From JBHENW01 sp046261875 (GTDB taxonomy: Bacteria; Acidobacteriota; Thermoanaerobaculia; UBA5066; Gp7-AA6), in NCBI GenBank assembly GCA_046261875.1, contig JBHENW010000017.1, forward strand, positions 1 to 15,503: a DNA stretch of 15,503 nt, given 5' to 3'. A program made the translations under genes and the position numbers. Positions 7,533-14,781 of this stretch are shown here, piece by piece. Position 1 is the first letter of the stretch. Each line of letters opens with the position of its first letter. Under the pieces are notes generated by a model, which was not told the DNA's origin, searched no databases, and was given only the letters and a program-made list of their open reading frames with translations.

Positions 7533-7901
7533 TCAAGGATCCTGGACTTCGCGAAGGTATCGCCAGGCATCGGGCTGCGAGCCATCGAGATCGGTGAAGC
7601 CATACACCTTCGCGAGCTGACCGCTCGACAGCGACCGGCCGTTCCAGCGCGCCACACCCGGATCAGCGGCGAGGTGCGCGACCGCGCGGCCGACGTACCG
7701 CGGCGTTTCGGTGATGACGAAGTGGGGCTGCTTCGCCGTGGCGTCGCGCCAGTTGGCTTCACTGACGCCGTAGTGGTCCAGCATCTGCTCGGAACGCATC
7801 CACCCGGCCGTCAAAGCGACGGCAGAAGAGCGCGGAGTAACCCGGTCGAGCAACTCGCGGAGGGCGGCTCCTCGAGCCCCTGTTGCAGGATGAAGTTGCA
7901 C
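7533..7901 (-). pseudogene. 3' remnant of a short-chain dehydrogenase (SDR) gene
   Basis: Only the C-terminal ~110 residues of an SDR are present: AVALTAGWMRSEQML, HYGVSEANWRDA, TETPRYVGRAVAHLAADP, GRSLSSGQLAKVYGFTDLDGSQPD. These match the substrate-loop and tail region of one SDR subgroup. The N-terminal Rossmann part with the TGxxxGxG cofactor loop and the YxxxK catalytic pair is absent. The next gene ends at 7932, only ~30 bases upstream, leaving no room for it. The product cannot bind NAD(P) and is most likely inactive. Either a deletion removed ~170 codons or the assembly joined two places. Confidence 0.75.
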
Positions 7902-7931
7902 TGGGCGTTGGGCACGGTGTTTAGGCTCAGG

Positions 7932-8891
7932 CTACGTGCCGATCAGCTCGGTAAAGGTTTTCAGATCGATGTTGCCGCCGGAGACGATCGCGACGATGGG
8001 GCCGCGGCCAGCTTTCCCCGTCAAGGCGGCCGCGAGCGGCAGGGCTCCCGCGCCTTCCGCGATGACGCGGACTTTTTCGGCGATGAGCCGCATGGCGTGC
8101 CTCGTCTCCTCGAGACTCACCACGATGCAGCCGTCCACGAGCGGCTGGATGCGTTGCCACATGCGCGGAAAGAGACTCTGCCCGCCGGCGCCGTCCACGA
8201 AGGAGGCCTTCCAGTCCCCGAAGATCTGCGGCGGCCCCCGGGCAAACGACAGCGCGGCGGGAGCAGCGGTCTCCGGCTCCGCGCCCCAGATCCGGGTCGT
8301 CGGTCGGAGAGCCTTGATGGCGATCGCGACGCCCCGAGATGAGCCCGCCCCTCCGATGCTCGCGACCACCGCGGCCGTCTCGGGAGCGTCCTTCAGAATC
8401 TCGAGACCCATCGTGGCGTGGACCGCGATGAAGTTGTGATCGTCGAACGGATGCACGAAGGTCCCTTCGACCCCCGGAAACGATCGATCATCGAGGGCCT
8501 TCTACGCGACACTGTAGGGAACCGGCACGATGCGGGCGCCGAGAGCCTTCATCCGATCGAGCTTCGAAGTCGGGGCGGTCTCGATGGCCACGACCGTACA
8601 GCCCACCCCGGCCTTTCTCGCCGCATAGGCCAGGCCCTGCCCGGCGTTGCCGGCGCTGATCGTCCACACCCCGCGCACGCGATCGGCATCGGATAGCAGG
8701 GCGACGGCGTTCGCGGCGCCTCGCAGCTTGTAGGCGTTGATCGGTTGCAGGTTCTCGAGCTTCAGGCGGATGTCGGGATAGCCGGGCCCCAGCTCGAGAC
8801 GGACCAGCGGCGTGCGCACGATGATCCCGGCGATGCGATCGCTCGCGGCCTGGATCTCAGCGAGCTCTATGGGTCGAACGGGCTCGAGCAT
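7932..8891 (-). pseudogene. Threonine/serine dehydratase-like PLP enzyme with in-frame amber stop
   Basis: From the ATG at 8891 the frame encodes a fold-type II PLP enzyme of ~319 residues. The PLP lysine is in INAYKLRGAANAV (K55). SAGNAGQG matches the SAGNHAQG loop, GGAGSSRG the glycine loop, and SGGNID the C-terminal cofactor contact. Codon 130 (8502-8504) is TAG, and sense continues in the same frame: PVPYSVA, stop, KALDDRSFPGVEGTFVHPFDD. Family members read roughly VPYDxWWxALE here, so the stop replaces a Trp (TGG to TAG). No ACT regulatory domain. The enzyme would deaminate Thr or Ser through an enamine intermediate. The RidA-type fragment just upstream fits that chemistry, since RidA hydrolyses such enamines/imines. 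Truncated at 129 residues it would be inactive without readthrough. Confidence 0.78.
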
Positions 8892-9235
8892 CACTTCGAT
8901 CAGCCTTCCGCCGCCGCCCCGCCGCCGCGCTCTGCGGCGCCGTCGCATGCAGCTCGACTTCGCCTTCGATCTCGACGGGGAGGTTGAAAGGAGGCTCGGC
9001 AAGACCCACGGCGCTTCGGGCGTGCGCGCCCCGCTCGGGACCGAAGACTTCGAGGATGAGGTCCGTAAAGCCGTTGATCACCGCAGGCTGCTGGTTGAAG
9101 CCGGGGCGCCGAGTTGACCATTCCCAAAATGCGAGACCAGGCGGCGATCCGGTCGAGGTCGCCCAGATGGGGCTCCAGGTCCCGGAGCTCCAGAACATCA
9201 GGCGATCCGTATTTTGCGAAGACGATCGCCTTCAT
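8857..9235 (-). pseudogene. Chimera: alcohol/quinone dehydrogenase N-terminus joined to C-terminal half of RidA
   Basis: The first 22 residues (MKAIVFAKYGSPDVLELRDL plus EP) are the start of a zinc-type alcohol dehydrogenase/quinone oxidoreductase. The next codons continue in frame with HLGDLDRIAAWSRILGMVNS, which is the middle of a RidA (YjgF/UK114) protein. A one-base shift at a four-G run (9103-9106, plus strand) separates this from the RidA remainder: APGFNQQPAVINGF, DLILEVFGPE, HARSAVGLAEPPFNLPVEIE. So the dehydrogenase body and the first half of RidA are missing. The end overlaps the dehydratase start by ~35 bases. An original RidA-dehydratase pair makes sense, as RidA removes the reactive enamine made by the dehydratase. 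The junction is a deletion or an assembly join. Confidence 0.72.
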
Positions 9236-9271
9236 CGAGACCCGCCGATGTTTCCTCCCCGCGTCGGTTCG

Positions 9272-9896
9272 TCAGGTTCGCAACGCAGCGGCTTTCGCTT
9301 CGCACGCCCGGGTCTCTACGCTCTTTACGACCAGCCATAGGGAGAGTGCGAGCTCCGCAATTCCGCCGAGAAGAGTCGCGTCGGGAAGGCGGGGCGGCGA
9401 GCGCAGGCGCCAGAAAGAGCGTGAAGCTGTTGGGTCACATAGGCCAGCCCCCCGATCGCCATGAGCATCCCCACCGCGCGGGGAAGAAAACCTGACCGGA
9501 AAACCAGATACCCGATCAGGACGCAGTAAACCCCGAAAAAGACACCGGTGACGCTGTAGCCCCGCGAATGCATCTTGAGGGAAGCGAGCGCGCAAGCGCC
9601 TGCAGCTCGGCCGTCTCGAAGGCCCCCAGCGGTGCGGCGTTCTGCAGGAACGTCAAGGGAGCGAGCTGGTTGAGGGAGTTGGCGGCCAGGACGGCGATCC
9701 CCACCAGCCTGAAGAACGCCGCGAGCAGCGAGAGCCTCCTGTTCACAAGCCTCAACAGGTCGAAGAGGATCAGCGTCACGACGACATAGCTCGCGAGCAT
9801 GATCAGATCCGCGACCAGGCCCGCGCGATAAAGCGACTCGTGCGCCGCGATGTTCGCGGCCGTCACCGCGGCGGCGCGGCGATGTGTCCACGCCAA
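9272..9896 (-). pseudogene. DUF4386 membrane protein, 5'-truncated and frameshifted
   Basis: The sequence follows the DUF4386 plan: AANIAAHESLYRAGLVADLI, MLASYVVVTLILFDLLRLVN, LAAFFRLVGIAVLAANSLNQ, then SLKMHSRGYSVTGVFFGVYC with VLIGYLVFRSGFLPRAVGML, then NSFTLFLAPALAA and finally LLGGIAELALSLWLVVKSV. Those blocks are spread over three frames, with shifts near 9580-9597, at 9432-9434 (GGG) and 9389-9395 (GGGG). The first transmembrane helix normally before the AANI segment is missing; a TTG at 9896 is the first possible start. Function of the family is unknown. Loss of the 5' end plus three shifts makes this the most damaged gene in the window. Confidence 0.75.
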
Positions 9897-9953
9897 GGTC
9901 CTTCATTGCGGCGCGAAGCCACGTCGGGTGCCACCGTCCTCAGCAGTGTCTCG

Positions 9954-10562
9954 TCAACGGAGGCTTCGAAACGTGACCGAATACCGAAGTGAAACGACAG
10001 CGGGAATGCTGTGCTCCCATTCGGTCCGCGCGGCGCCTCGCAACAGATACGCGGAGCGGGGATCCGCCGTCAGCGAGTAACGCTCCCATCTGGAGCCGAT
10101 CTTGCGCCGGAGCCGGAAGACGCAGGAGGAGCGGAGGGAAATGCCGATCACGTCGCCGAAGACGCCCTTGTCTCGATGCCAGCCGATCGCGCTGCCGGGG
10201 CTGTACTCGGTGACCAGCGCGTGCGCCAGGTCACCCGCCGCCAGCTCAGCGAGGGCAGCGGCACGCTCGCGGAGCGCCAGGAGGAACGAGGGGATCTCTT
10301 CCGCCGGCCGCAGCGTGCGCTCCCCGAAGCTGTAATGCCAGCCGTACGAGATGACCCGCCGCCTGCCGACGTAGCCATGGAACTTGAACTCCTCCAAGGG
10401 CAGGTCTCGAATCCGCTCGACGAGGTCCTCCTCCTCGGCGGGTTGAACGAGGTCGGCCTGGTAACGGAACCCCGCAGGGGGCCCTCGACGGGCGGCGCTC
10501 AACACGCGCCGGGCGGCATCATGATCGCCCCCACTGGTCGCGTCACGCTCATCCCTTTCCAC
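9954..10562 (-). CDS. AlkB-like 2-oxoglutarate/Fe(II) dioxygenase
   Basis: 202 residues from a GTG at 10562; a later in-frame GTG is possible. The iron ligands are H129 and D131 in GWHRDKGVFG and H184 in EWEHSIP. The 2-oxoglutarate-binding arginines are in LRYSVTFRSL (R193 and R199), the RxxxxxR signature of AlkB. YGWHYSFGERTL and LVTEYSPGSAIGWH match the nucleotide-lid and core strands. AlkB proteins oxidatively remove alkyl groups from nucleic acids; whether the target here is DNA, RNA or protein is open. It lies 49 bases downstream of the FAD/Rieske gene on the same strand. All catalytic residues are in place and the frame is clean. Confidence 0.9.
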   Translation of the reverse strand: MERDERDATSGGDHDAARRVLSAARRGPPAGFRYQADLVQPAEEEDLVERIRDLPLEEFKFHGYVGRRRVISYGWHYSFGERTLRPAEEIPSFLLALRERAAALAELAAGDLAHALVTEYSPGSAIGWHRDKGVFGDVIGISLRSSCVFRLRRKIGSRWERYSLTADPRSAYLLRGAARTEWEHSIPAVVSLRYSVTFRSLR

Positions 10563-10611
10563 GCGATAGACGTGCCTGAATGCCTTTCAATTCCTCGATC
10601 GGTCGAAAGAA

Positions 10612-12141
10612 TTACTCCCCCCCGGCGGACAGCCCGCGATTGGCGGGGCCGTTCACGACGTGGCCGTCGCGGTGATATCGGGAGCCGTGACACGGGCAGT
10701 CCCAGGTCTTCTCGCCCGGGTTCCAGTTGACGACACAGCCCAGGTGCGGACAGATCGCGGAGCGCTCCTGCAAAACCCCCTGTTCGTCGCGATAGACGGC
10801 GGACTTCGTGAGGCCTCGCCGGACGACGGCGCCTCGGCCCCTCTTGACGTTTCCCGTCGACTCGACGTCGCCGGGAGTCACGAGGTCGCCGTACTGGGCG
10901 ACCACATTCAGGTTCTCCTGTGCGAACTCCGATGCCGCTCCGACCGTCTTTCTCGACGGGTCGAAAGTGTTCGCCCACTCGTTTCGACGGCCCTGCACGA
11001 GGTCGGTGAGCAGCATCCCGGCGATCGTCCCGTAGGTCATGCCCGTGCCGCTGAACCCGGTCGCGATGAAGACGCTCTCCTTGTCGAGGGGATTGCGCCC
11101 GATGAACGCCAGACCGTCTACCGGCTCCATCACCTGGCCCGACCAGCGAAACTCGACCTTCCGGGCGGAAGGGAACCGTTCGCGCATCCACTTCTCGAGG
11201 CGGCGGTAGCGGTTGCCCATGTCATCCGCCTGTCCGGTCTTGTGGTCCTCGCCCCCGACGATGAGCACGTCGTGCATCCGGTCGATCGGCTGGAGCCTCA
11301 CGTAATGGTAAGGGTCGGCGGTATCCCAGAGAAGGAGACCGGGAACGGCGCCGCGCTGCACCCGCGCGCCAATGACGTACGTGCGATACGGCGCTTGTTT
11401 GGTATGGATGACGAGGCGGTCGTTGACCGGGGAGTTGGTGGCCACGACGACGGCCCGCGCGCGCACGCTGGCGCCGTTCGTCTTCACGCGGGCGCTCGTG
11501 TCCGTCAGGCCTTCGATTTCGTCCGCGTGCGCGCGGCCGTAGATCCTCCCCCCGTTCTCACGAATGGCGCGGGCGAGACCTCGGATGTACTGAAGGACAT
11601 GGAACTGCCCCTGGCGCGGAAAGCGCAGGGCGGGTCCGGTCCGGAACGAGTCGATCGGAACCTGGTCGACGAGCTCCACGTCCGAGAGGCCGGCCGCGTG
11701 CGTCGCGGCGAGCTCCTTCTCGAGAGGCTCCGGCGAGTCTGTGGGCTCGCTGAAGAGGTAGCCGTCCAGCCTCCGGAAGCTGCAGCGGATCTCCTCGCGG
11801 CGGATGATCTCCTCGATCCGATCGATGGCCGACGTGTGGCTGACCGCGGCGACGCGGGCAGCCTCCTTGCCGTGCAATCGCTCGATCTCGCTGAACCAGG
11901 CGTCGGGGGCGTTGACCAGATGGGCCGTCGTCCGGCACGTCTCGCCGCCCGCAACCGGGCCGTCGTCGAGGACGGCGACGCGTTGCTTCTCGAGCGACAG
12001 AAGATAGGCGGTCGTCATCCCGGCGATGCCTGCTCCGACGATGCAGACGTCCACGTCGAGGTCGGTCGTGACCTTCCCGTCCACGCGAGGGTCCGGCGCC
12101 GCCATCCATACCGAGACGCTTTCGCCGTTGTCAGTCTTCAC
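10612..12141 (-). CDS. FAD-dependent oxidoreductase (DAO fold) with C-terminal Rieske domain
   Basis: A 509-residue intact protein. The FAD dinucleotide-binding loop VGAGIAG is at about 35-41, with the closing VAVLDDG. The DAO body includes GRNPLDKESVFIATGFSGTG. The C-terminus (about 415-509) is a Rieske [2Fe-2S] domain with CPHLGC (C464, H466 as ligands, C469) and CPCHGS (C482, H485 as ligands, C484), the paired cysteines expected to form the usual disulfide. No signal peptide, so cytoplasmic. Such fusions are thought to pass electrons between flavin and cluster, but the physiological substrate of this group is not known to me. The ATG at 12141 lies 30 bases after the stop of the DinB gene; AlkB follows. 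It is the longest clean frame in the window. Confidence 0.93.
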   Translation of the reverse strand: MKTDNGESVSVWMAAPDPRVDGKVTTDLDVDVCIVGAGIAGMTTAYLLSLEKQRVAVLDDGPVAGGETCRTTAHLVNAPDAWFSEIERLHGKEAARVAAVSHTSAIDRIEEIIRREEIRCSFRRLDGYLFSEPTDSPEPLEKELAATHAAGLSDVELVDQVPIDSFRTGPALRFPRQGQFHVLQYIRGLARAIRENGGRIYGRAHADEIEGLTDTSARVKTNGASVRARAVVVATNSPVNDRLVIHTKQAPYRTYVIGARVQRGAVPGLLLWDTADPYHYVRLQPIDRMHDVLIVGGEDHKTGQADDMGNRYRRLEKWMRERFPSARKVEFRWSGQVMEPVDGLAFIGRNPLDKESVFIATGFSGTGMTYGTIAGMLLTDLVQGRRNEWANTFDPSRKTVGAASEFAQENLNVVAQYGDLVTPGDVESTGNVKRGRGAVVRRGLTKSAVYRDEQGVLQERSAICPHLGCVVNWNPGEKTWDCPCHGSRYHRDGHVVNGPANRGLSAGGE

Positions 12142-12171
12142 CCGTCGCTTCTCCTGTCTTGCATGGCCCCG

Positions 12172-12717
12172 CTACTCCACGGCACGTTTGGTCCACTGCC
12201 ACAAGCCGGCGGTCACCGCGCCTGGCAATCGGGCGCCGAGCTGCCTCGCGACCAGCACGATCTGTCCGCGGTGATGTCCCTCGTGGGCGACGAAGTAAGT
12301 CAGCACGTGACCGACGTCCAGCGGCAGATTCCGCCACACGTAAGTCGGGGTCGGGGGAACCGTGCCCCCGCGGCGGCACCCCAGGCGCAAGAGCGCTTCG
12401 ATGCCCCGGCTGCTCCTGTTCAGCGCAGCGATCAACTGACGGCGGCTCACCTTGCGGCGGTCCACTGGCGGCGGGACCGGGATGGCATGGGGCCGGCCCA
12501 GGGTCTTGAGCCACATGGAACGGGCGTTGTGAAGATGACCGGCGAGCATGCGAATCGTCTTGCGCGGAGCTCCCGGGACCGGGGCCGTCCAGACCGCGTC
12601 GGGGAGATTCCTGACGAGAAAGACGGTGACCTGATTATTGGTCCGCCAGGCCGCCAGGATGGTCTCGGCGAGATCAGGGATGGCGGTCGGTTCGGAAGAG
12701 CCGTGTTCCGACGTCAT
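12172..12717 (-). CDS. DinB-like protein
   Basis: A complete 181-residue protein from the ATG at 12717. AGHLHNARSMW gives the first His ligand (H61), and YFVAHEGHHRGQIVLVARQLG gives the HxxxH pair (H145, H149). The HEGHHRGQI block is the standard C-terminal motif of this DinB subgroup. Metal-binding, reaction unknown. It sits between the DHFR-like gene (31 bases upstream) and the FAD/Rieske gene (30 bases downstream), all on one strand, so the three are probably co-transcribed. Confidence 0.92.
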   Translation of the reverse strand: MTSEHGSSEPTAIPDLAETILAAWRTNNQVTVFLVRNLPDAVWTAPVPGAPRKTIRMLAGHLHNARSMWLKTLGRPHAIPVPPPVDRRKVSRRQLIAALNRSSRGIEALLRLGCRRGGTVPPTPTYVWRNLPLDVGHVLTYFVAHEGHHRGQIVLVARQLGARLPGAVTAGLWQWTKRAVE

Positions 12718-12748
12718 CGACCGGTTCTCAGGCGATCGGTCGGGGACG

Positions 12749-13411
12749 CTACGCAGATGATGATGCTGCGTCCGGATCGAATATCACCGTCTCCTGGCCG
12801 ACCTCTACTTCGCCGTATCTGAGGTCGCCGGCCCGCTCGTAGACGTGCAGAACCGCACCGGTGGTGGCCAGGTCTGAGTCGACGAGCCGGAAGCTGCCCG
12901 GGATCGTGCCTTCGCCGAACAGGCGCTTGCCCGTCCCGATAACCACGGGGAACTGCCAGATGCGCAGCATATCGATGAGATCCTGCTTGAGCAGGGTCTG
13001 GAGGAGATCGCCGCTGCCGTGGACCTGAATCTCGTCGCCTTCTTGCGCCTTGAGCTTCGCGACCTCCTCGGCAACGTTCCCCCTGAGCAGGATGGAATTG
13101 TTTCACTTGAGCTCATCGAGAGTCTTCGAGGCGACGTACTTCGGCCGGGTGTTGAGGGCCGTGGCAATCTCGTCCGCCGAGTCCGTGGACTTTGGCCAGG
13201 AGCCGGCGAAGATCTCATAGGTCTTGCGGCCGAAAAGGAAGGCACCGGCGCGGGTGGTCCACTCCGTCATGATCTCGCGCATCTTTTCGTCGAAATAGGG
13301 GACTAGCCAGCCGCCGTGCAGGAAGCCTCCCTCGCGATCCTCGTTGGGACCTCCGGGCGCCTGCATGACGCCGTCCAGAGTCAAAAACATGCCCACGACC
13401 AGTTTTCTCAT
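12749..13411 (-). pseudogene. Dihydrofolate-reductase-family (RibD C-terminal-like) protein with in-frame TGA
   Basis: The ATG at 13411 opens MRKLVVGMFLTLDGVMQAPG, the hallmark of the DHFR-like/RibD_C family, followed by GAFLFGRKTYEIFAGSWP and NTRPKYVASKTLDELK. Codon 103 (13103-13105) is TGA. The same frame then continues NNSILLRGNVAEEVAKLKA, IQVHGSGDLLQTLL, FPVVIGTGKRLFG and stops at 12749, giving ~220 codons, the right full length. Relatives usually have a Trp immediately before the NNS motif, so TGG has become TGA. These proteins bind NADPH and reduce small substrates; few are true DHFRs. Its ATG overlaps the stop of the ORF before it (ATGA). TGA is used as a normal stop elsewhere in the window, so recoding is unlikely. 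Confidence 0.82.
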
Positions 13412-13636
13412 TCTCTGCTCTCAGCCCTCCGCCGCTCGATCCCAGAGAAGCCTCCGTTGGGGCACAACCTCACGTGAATATCCCGAGCATCACTCCAGGG
13501 GGAGTGCCACCCGGTGCGCAGCAGGATCACGTCCGCGCTGGGAATCTCCCACTGGTGCTCCTCATAATCCAGCGCCCTATAGATCCGCCGTCTTCTCCAG
13601 AACGCGCCGTTCGGTCGAATCAACGGGAAGTGGCAT
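13408..13636 (-). pseudogene. Unrecognised small ORF between the cassette array and the DHFR-like gene, probably frameshifted
   Basis: An ATG at 13636 lies four bases past the attC core site and gives MPLPVDSTERRVLEKTADL before a TAG at 13577. A second frame then reads RALDYEEHQWEIPSADVILL, RTGWHSPWSDARDI and on to a TGA at 13408 that overlaps the ATG of the DHFR-like gene. A join near 13577-13585 would give a ~75-residue soluble protein. I recognise no family. By position it is the first reading frame past the last attC and so could be the terminal cassette gene, but no attC is found on its far side. Confidence 0.4.
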
Positions 13637-13640
13637 GGGC

Positions 13641-13767
13641 ACCTAACGCTACGGCGTTCAGCGGCGAGCGGCGGCCCGACGAGTTCTGAGACGCCGAGCC
13701 GGACCCGGCAAACCAAACGAGCTGAGCGGCAGAGAGACCGCGAGTCCGCCGCAACGCCATGTTAGGC
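13641..13767 (-). other. attC site 1 (end of array)
   Basis: Read on the minus strand it begins GCCTAAC (R'' box, 13767-13761) and ends GTTAGGT (R' box, 13647-13641; fits GTTRRRY). The inner arms GGCGTT-GCGGCG and CGCCGC-TG-AACGCC pair perfectly apart from two unpaired TG bases, the extrahelical bases expected in a folded attC bottom strand. Length 127 bases. It ends cassette A. Confidence 0.9.
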
Positions 13768-14084
13768 GCCGGCATTGCTACTCCCCTTGACGTAGAGATT
13801 ATGGCGACCATCTGACCGCCCCTGCAAACAGCCTCCAAACGGTTAAATACTTCCTTGACGTCCGGCTCAGCCGAGAACGTAACCTGAGCCTTCCGAAGCT
13901 CTTCCATCAGGAGAGGCAGTTCGGGATTTGCGTATTCCGTATCGCGTAGGGGTCGCACATCCGATTTAACATCGGAAACCCCACCGGGAATCTCGCCCCC
14001 AACGAAAGGGATGGGCCAGGGCCGCTTACCCTCCGGGTAAGGAGTCTCCCAGACTCGTTTGCAAAACCACTCTTCGAGAATCAA
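13762..14084 (-). CDS. Cassette A: hypothetical protein (~106 aa), apparent frameshift near the 3' end
   Basis: The likely start is the TTG at 14084; the frame upstream is open to a TAA near 14138 but has no ATG. The product begins MILEEWFCKRVWETPYPEGK and continues GEIPGGVSDVKSDVRPL, NPELPLLMEELRKAQVTF. It is soluble, acidic-aromatic, and of no family I recognise. The frame as written runs straight through attC 1, giving the tail PNMALRRTR, a known artefact of reading into attC. A neighbouring frame gives GRSDGRHNLYVKGSSNAGA and stops at a TAA inside the R'' box, exactly as cassette C does. A one-base shift near 13825-13836 joining the two is therefore likely. Confidence 0.6.
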
Positions 14085-14153
14085 GCGTGGTCCGCTGTGC
14101 CGTGAAGCTGCTTTGGAGCGGGGCGTGAATCGTTATCGACACGCCGGCTAGGC

Positions 14154-14280
14154 ACGTAACGACCGGTCGTTCAGCCGCGAGCGGCCGCCGGACAACAGCT
14201 GAACCGCCAACCGGACACCCTCGTCCGGAACCGACCTGCCAGCCATGAGGCCGTGAGTCCGCTGCAAGGCCATGTTAGGC
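14154..14280 (-). other. attC site 2, with degenerate R' box
   Basis: On the minus strand it runs from GCCTAAC (14280-14274) to GTTACGT (14160-14154). The terminal box departs from GTTRRRY at one position (C for R), though GTT, where crossover occurs, is kept. The inner ATGGCCTTGCAGCGGACTCA and GAACGACC arms resemble those of the other sites. Length 127 bases, the same as sites 1 and 3. It ends cassette B. Confidence 0.85.
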
Positions 14281-14293
14281 GACGGTGGCGGGG

Positions 14294-14758
14294 TCATTGC
14301 GGTTTCCATTCGTGCCTGCAGTTCCGACTGCGGTACTTCCCCGAGTGCCGGCTGAGCCAAATCGCGACGAACCACGCGATCATGACCCCGGCAAGACCGA
14401 ACCCTCCTTGGCCAACAATCAGTGCGATGACAAGAACAGCGACCGACACGACCAAAACGTAAAGCGCGTAGGGGGGAAGGCGATAGCTATCCGCCGTGCC
14501 ACACCTTGGACACGCGTGCCCTGCGGTCACGGTTTGCGCCTGGGAGTTCTCGCAGGATTTGATCGGATCAAGCTCCGAGATAGCCAAGGCCTTCTCCAAT
14601 TCGCTTTCCGGGACCCGGATTTCCACCGGACCGTGCCGTCTGTGAAACTCCCCTCCAAGATAGGGGTTGAGCCCCGCTTCCTGCAGTTTTCTCAGGTCCT
14701 CGGACGCTAGTTCCGCGCTTCCGAAGGACGTGACGGTTGTCAGCCTCTCCGGAAGCAT
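14294..14758 (-). CDS. Cassette B: DUF2007-like domain plus zinc-ribbon and two membrane helices
   Basis: 154 residues from the ATG at 14758, 24 bases inside the cassette boundary at attC 3. Residues 5-60 (LTTVTSFGSAELASEDLRKL, AGLNPYLGG, EIRVPESELEKALAI) follow the DUF2007 putative signal-transducing fold. A CPRCG knuckle at 83-87 looks like half a zinc ribbon. Two helices follow at about 97-115 and 119-136, then a basic tail with NCRHEW (C147), reminiscent of a CxxCGHEW ribbon that has lost one Cys. It is probably a small inner-membrane protein with a cytoplasmic sensing head (inference). It ends at a TGA 14 bases before attC 2. Longer in-frame upstream codons come from reading through attC 3 and are not part of the gene. 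Confidence 0.78.
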   Translation of the reverse strand: MLPERLTTVTSFGSAELASEDLRKLQEAGLNPYLGGEFHRRHGPVEIRVPESELEKALAISELDPIKSCENSQAQTVTAGHACPRCGTADSYRLPPYALYVLVVSVAVLVIALIVGQGGFGLAGVMIAWFVAIWLSRHSGKYRSRNCRHEWKPQ

Positions 14759-14781
14759 CAGACTGCTCCCCGACTCCCGTC

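Noticed and set aside
8502..8504. Pyrrolysine at the amber codon of the dehydratase-like gene
   Set aside because: Nothing in the window suggests a Pyl system, and TAG is a normal stop of several genes here (DinB at 1801, VOC at 3792, dehydratase end at 7932).
13103..13105. Selenocysteine or TGA-as-Trp recoding in the DHFR-like gene
   Set aside because: No selenoprotein family match; TGA ends several other genes here, and the second interrupted gene uses TAG.
13620..13760. C-terminal extension of the cassette A ORF through attC 1 (PNMALRRTR...)
   Set aside because: This is the attC site read as protein. The same PNMAL-type tail appears whenever a frame runs into this attC type, so it is not a domain.
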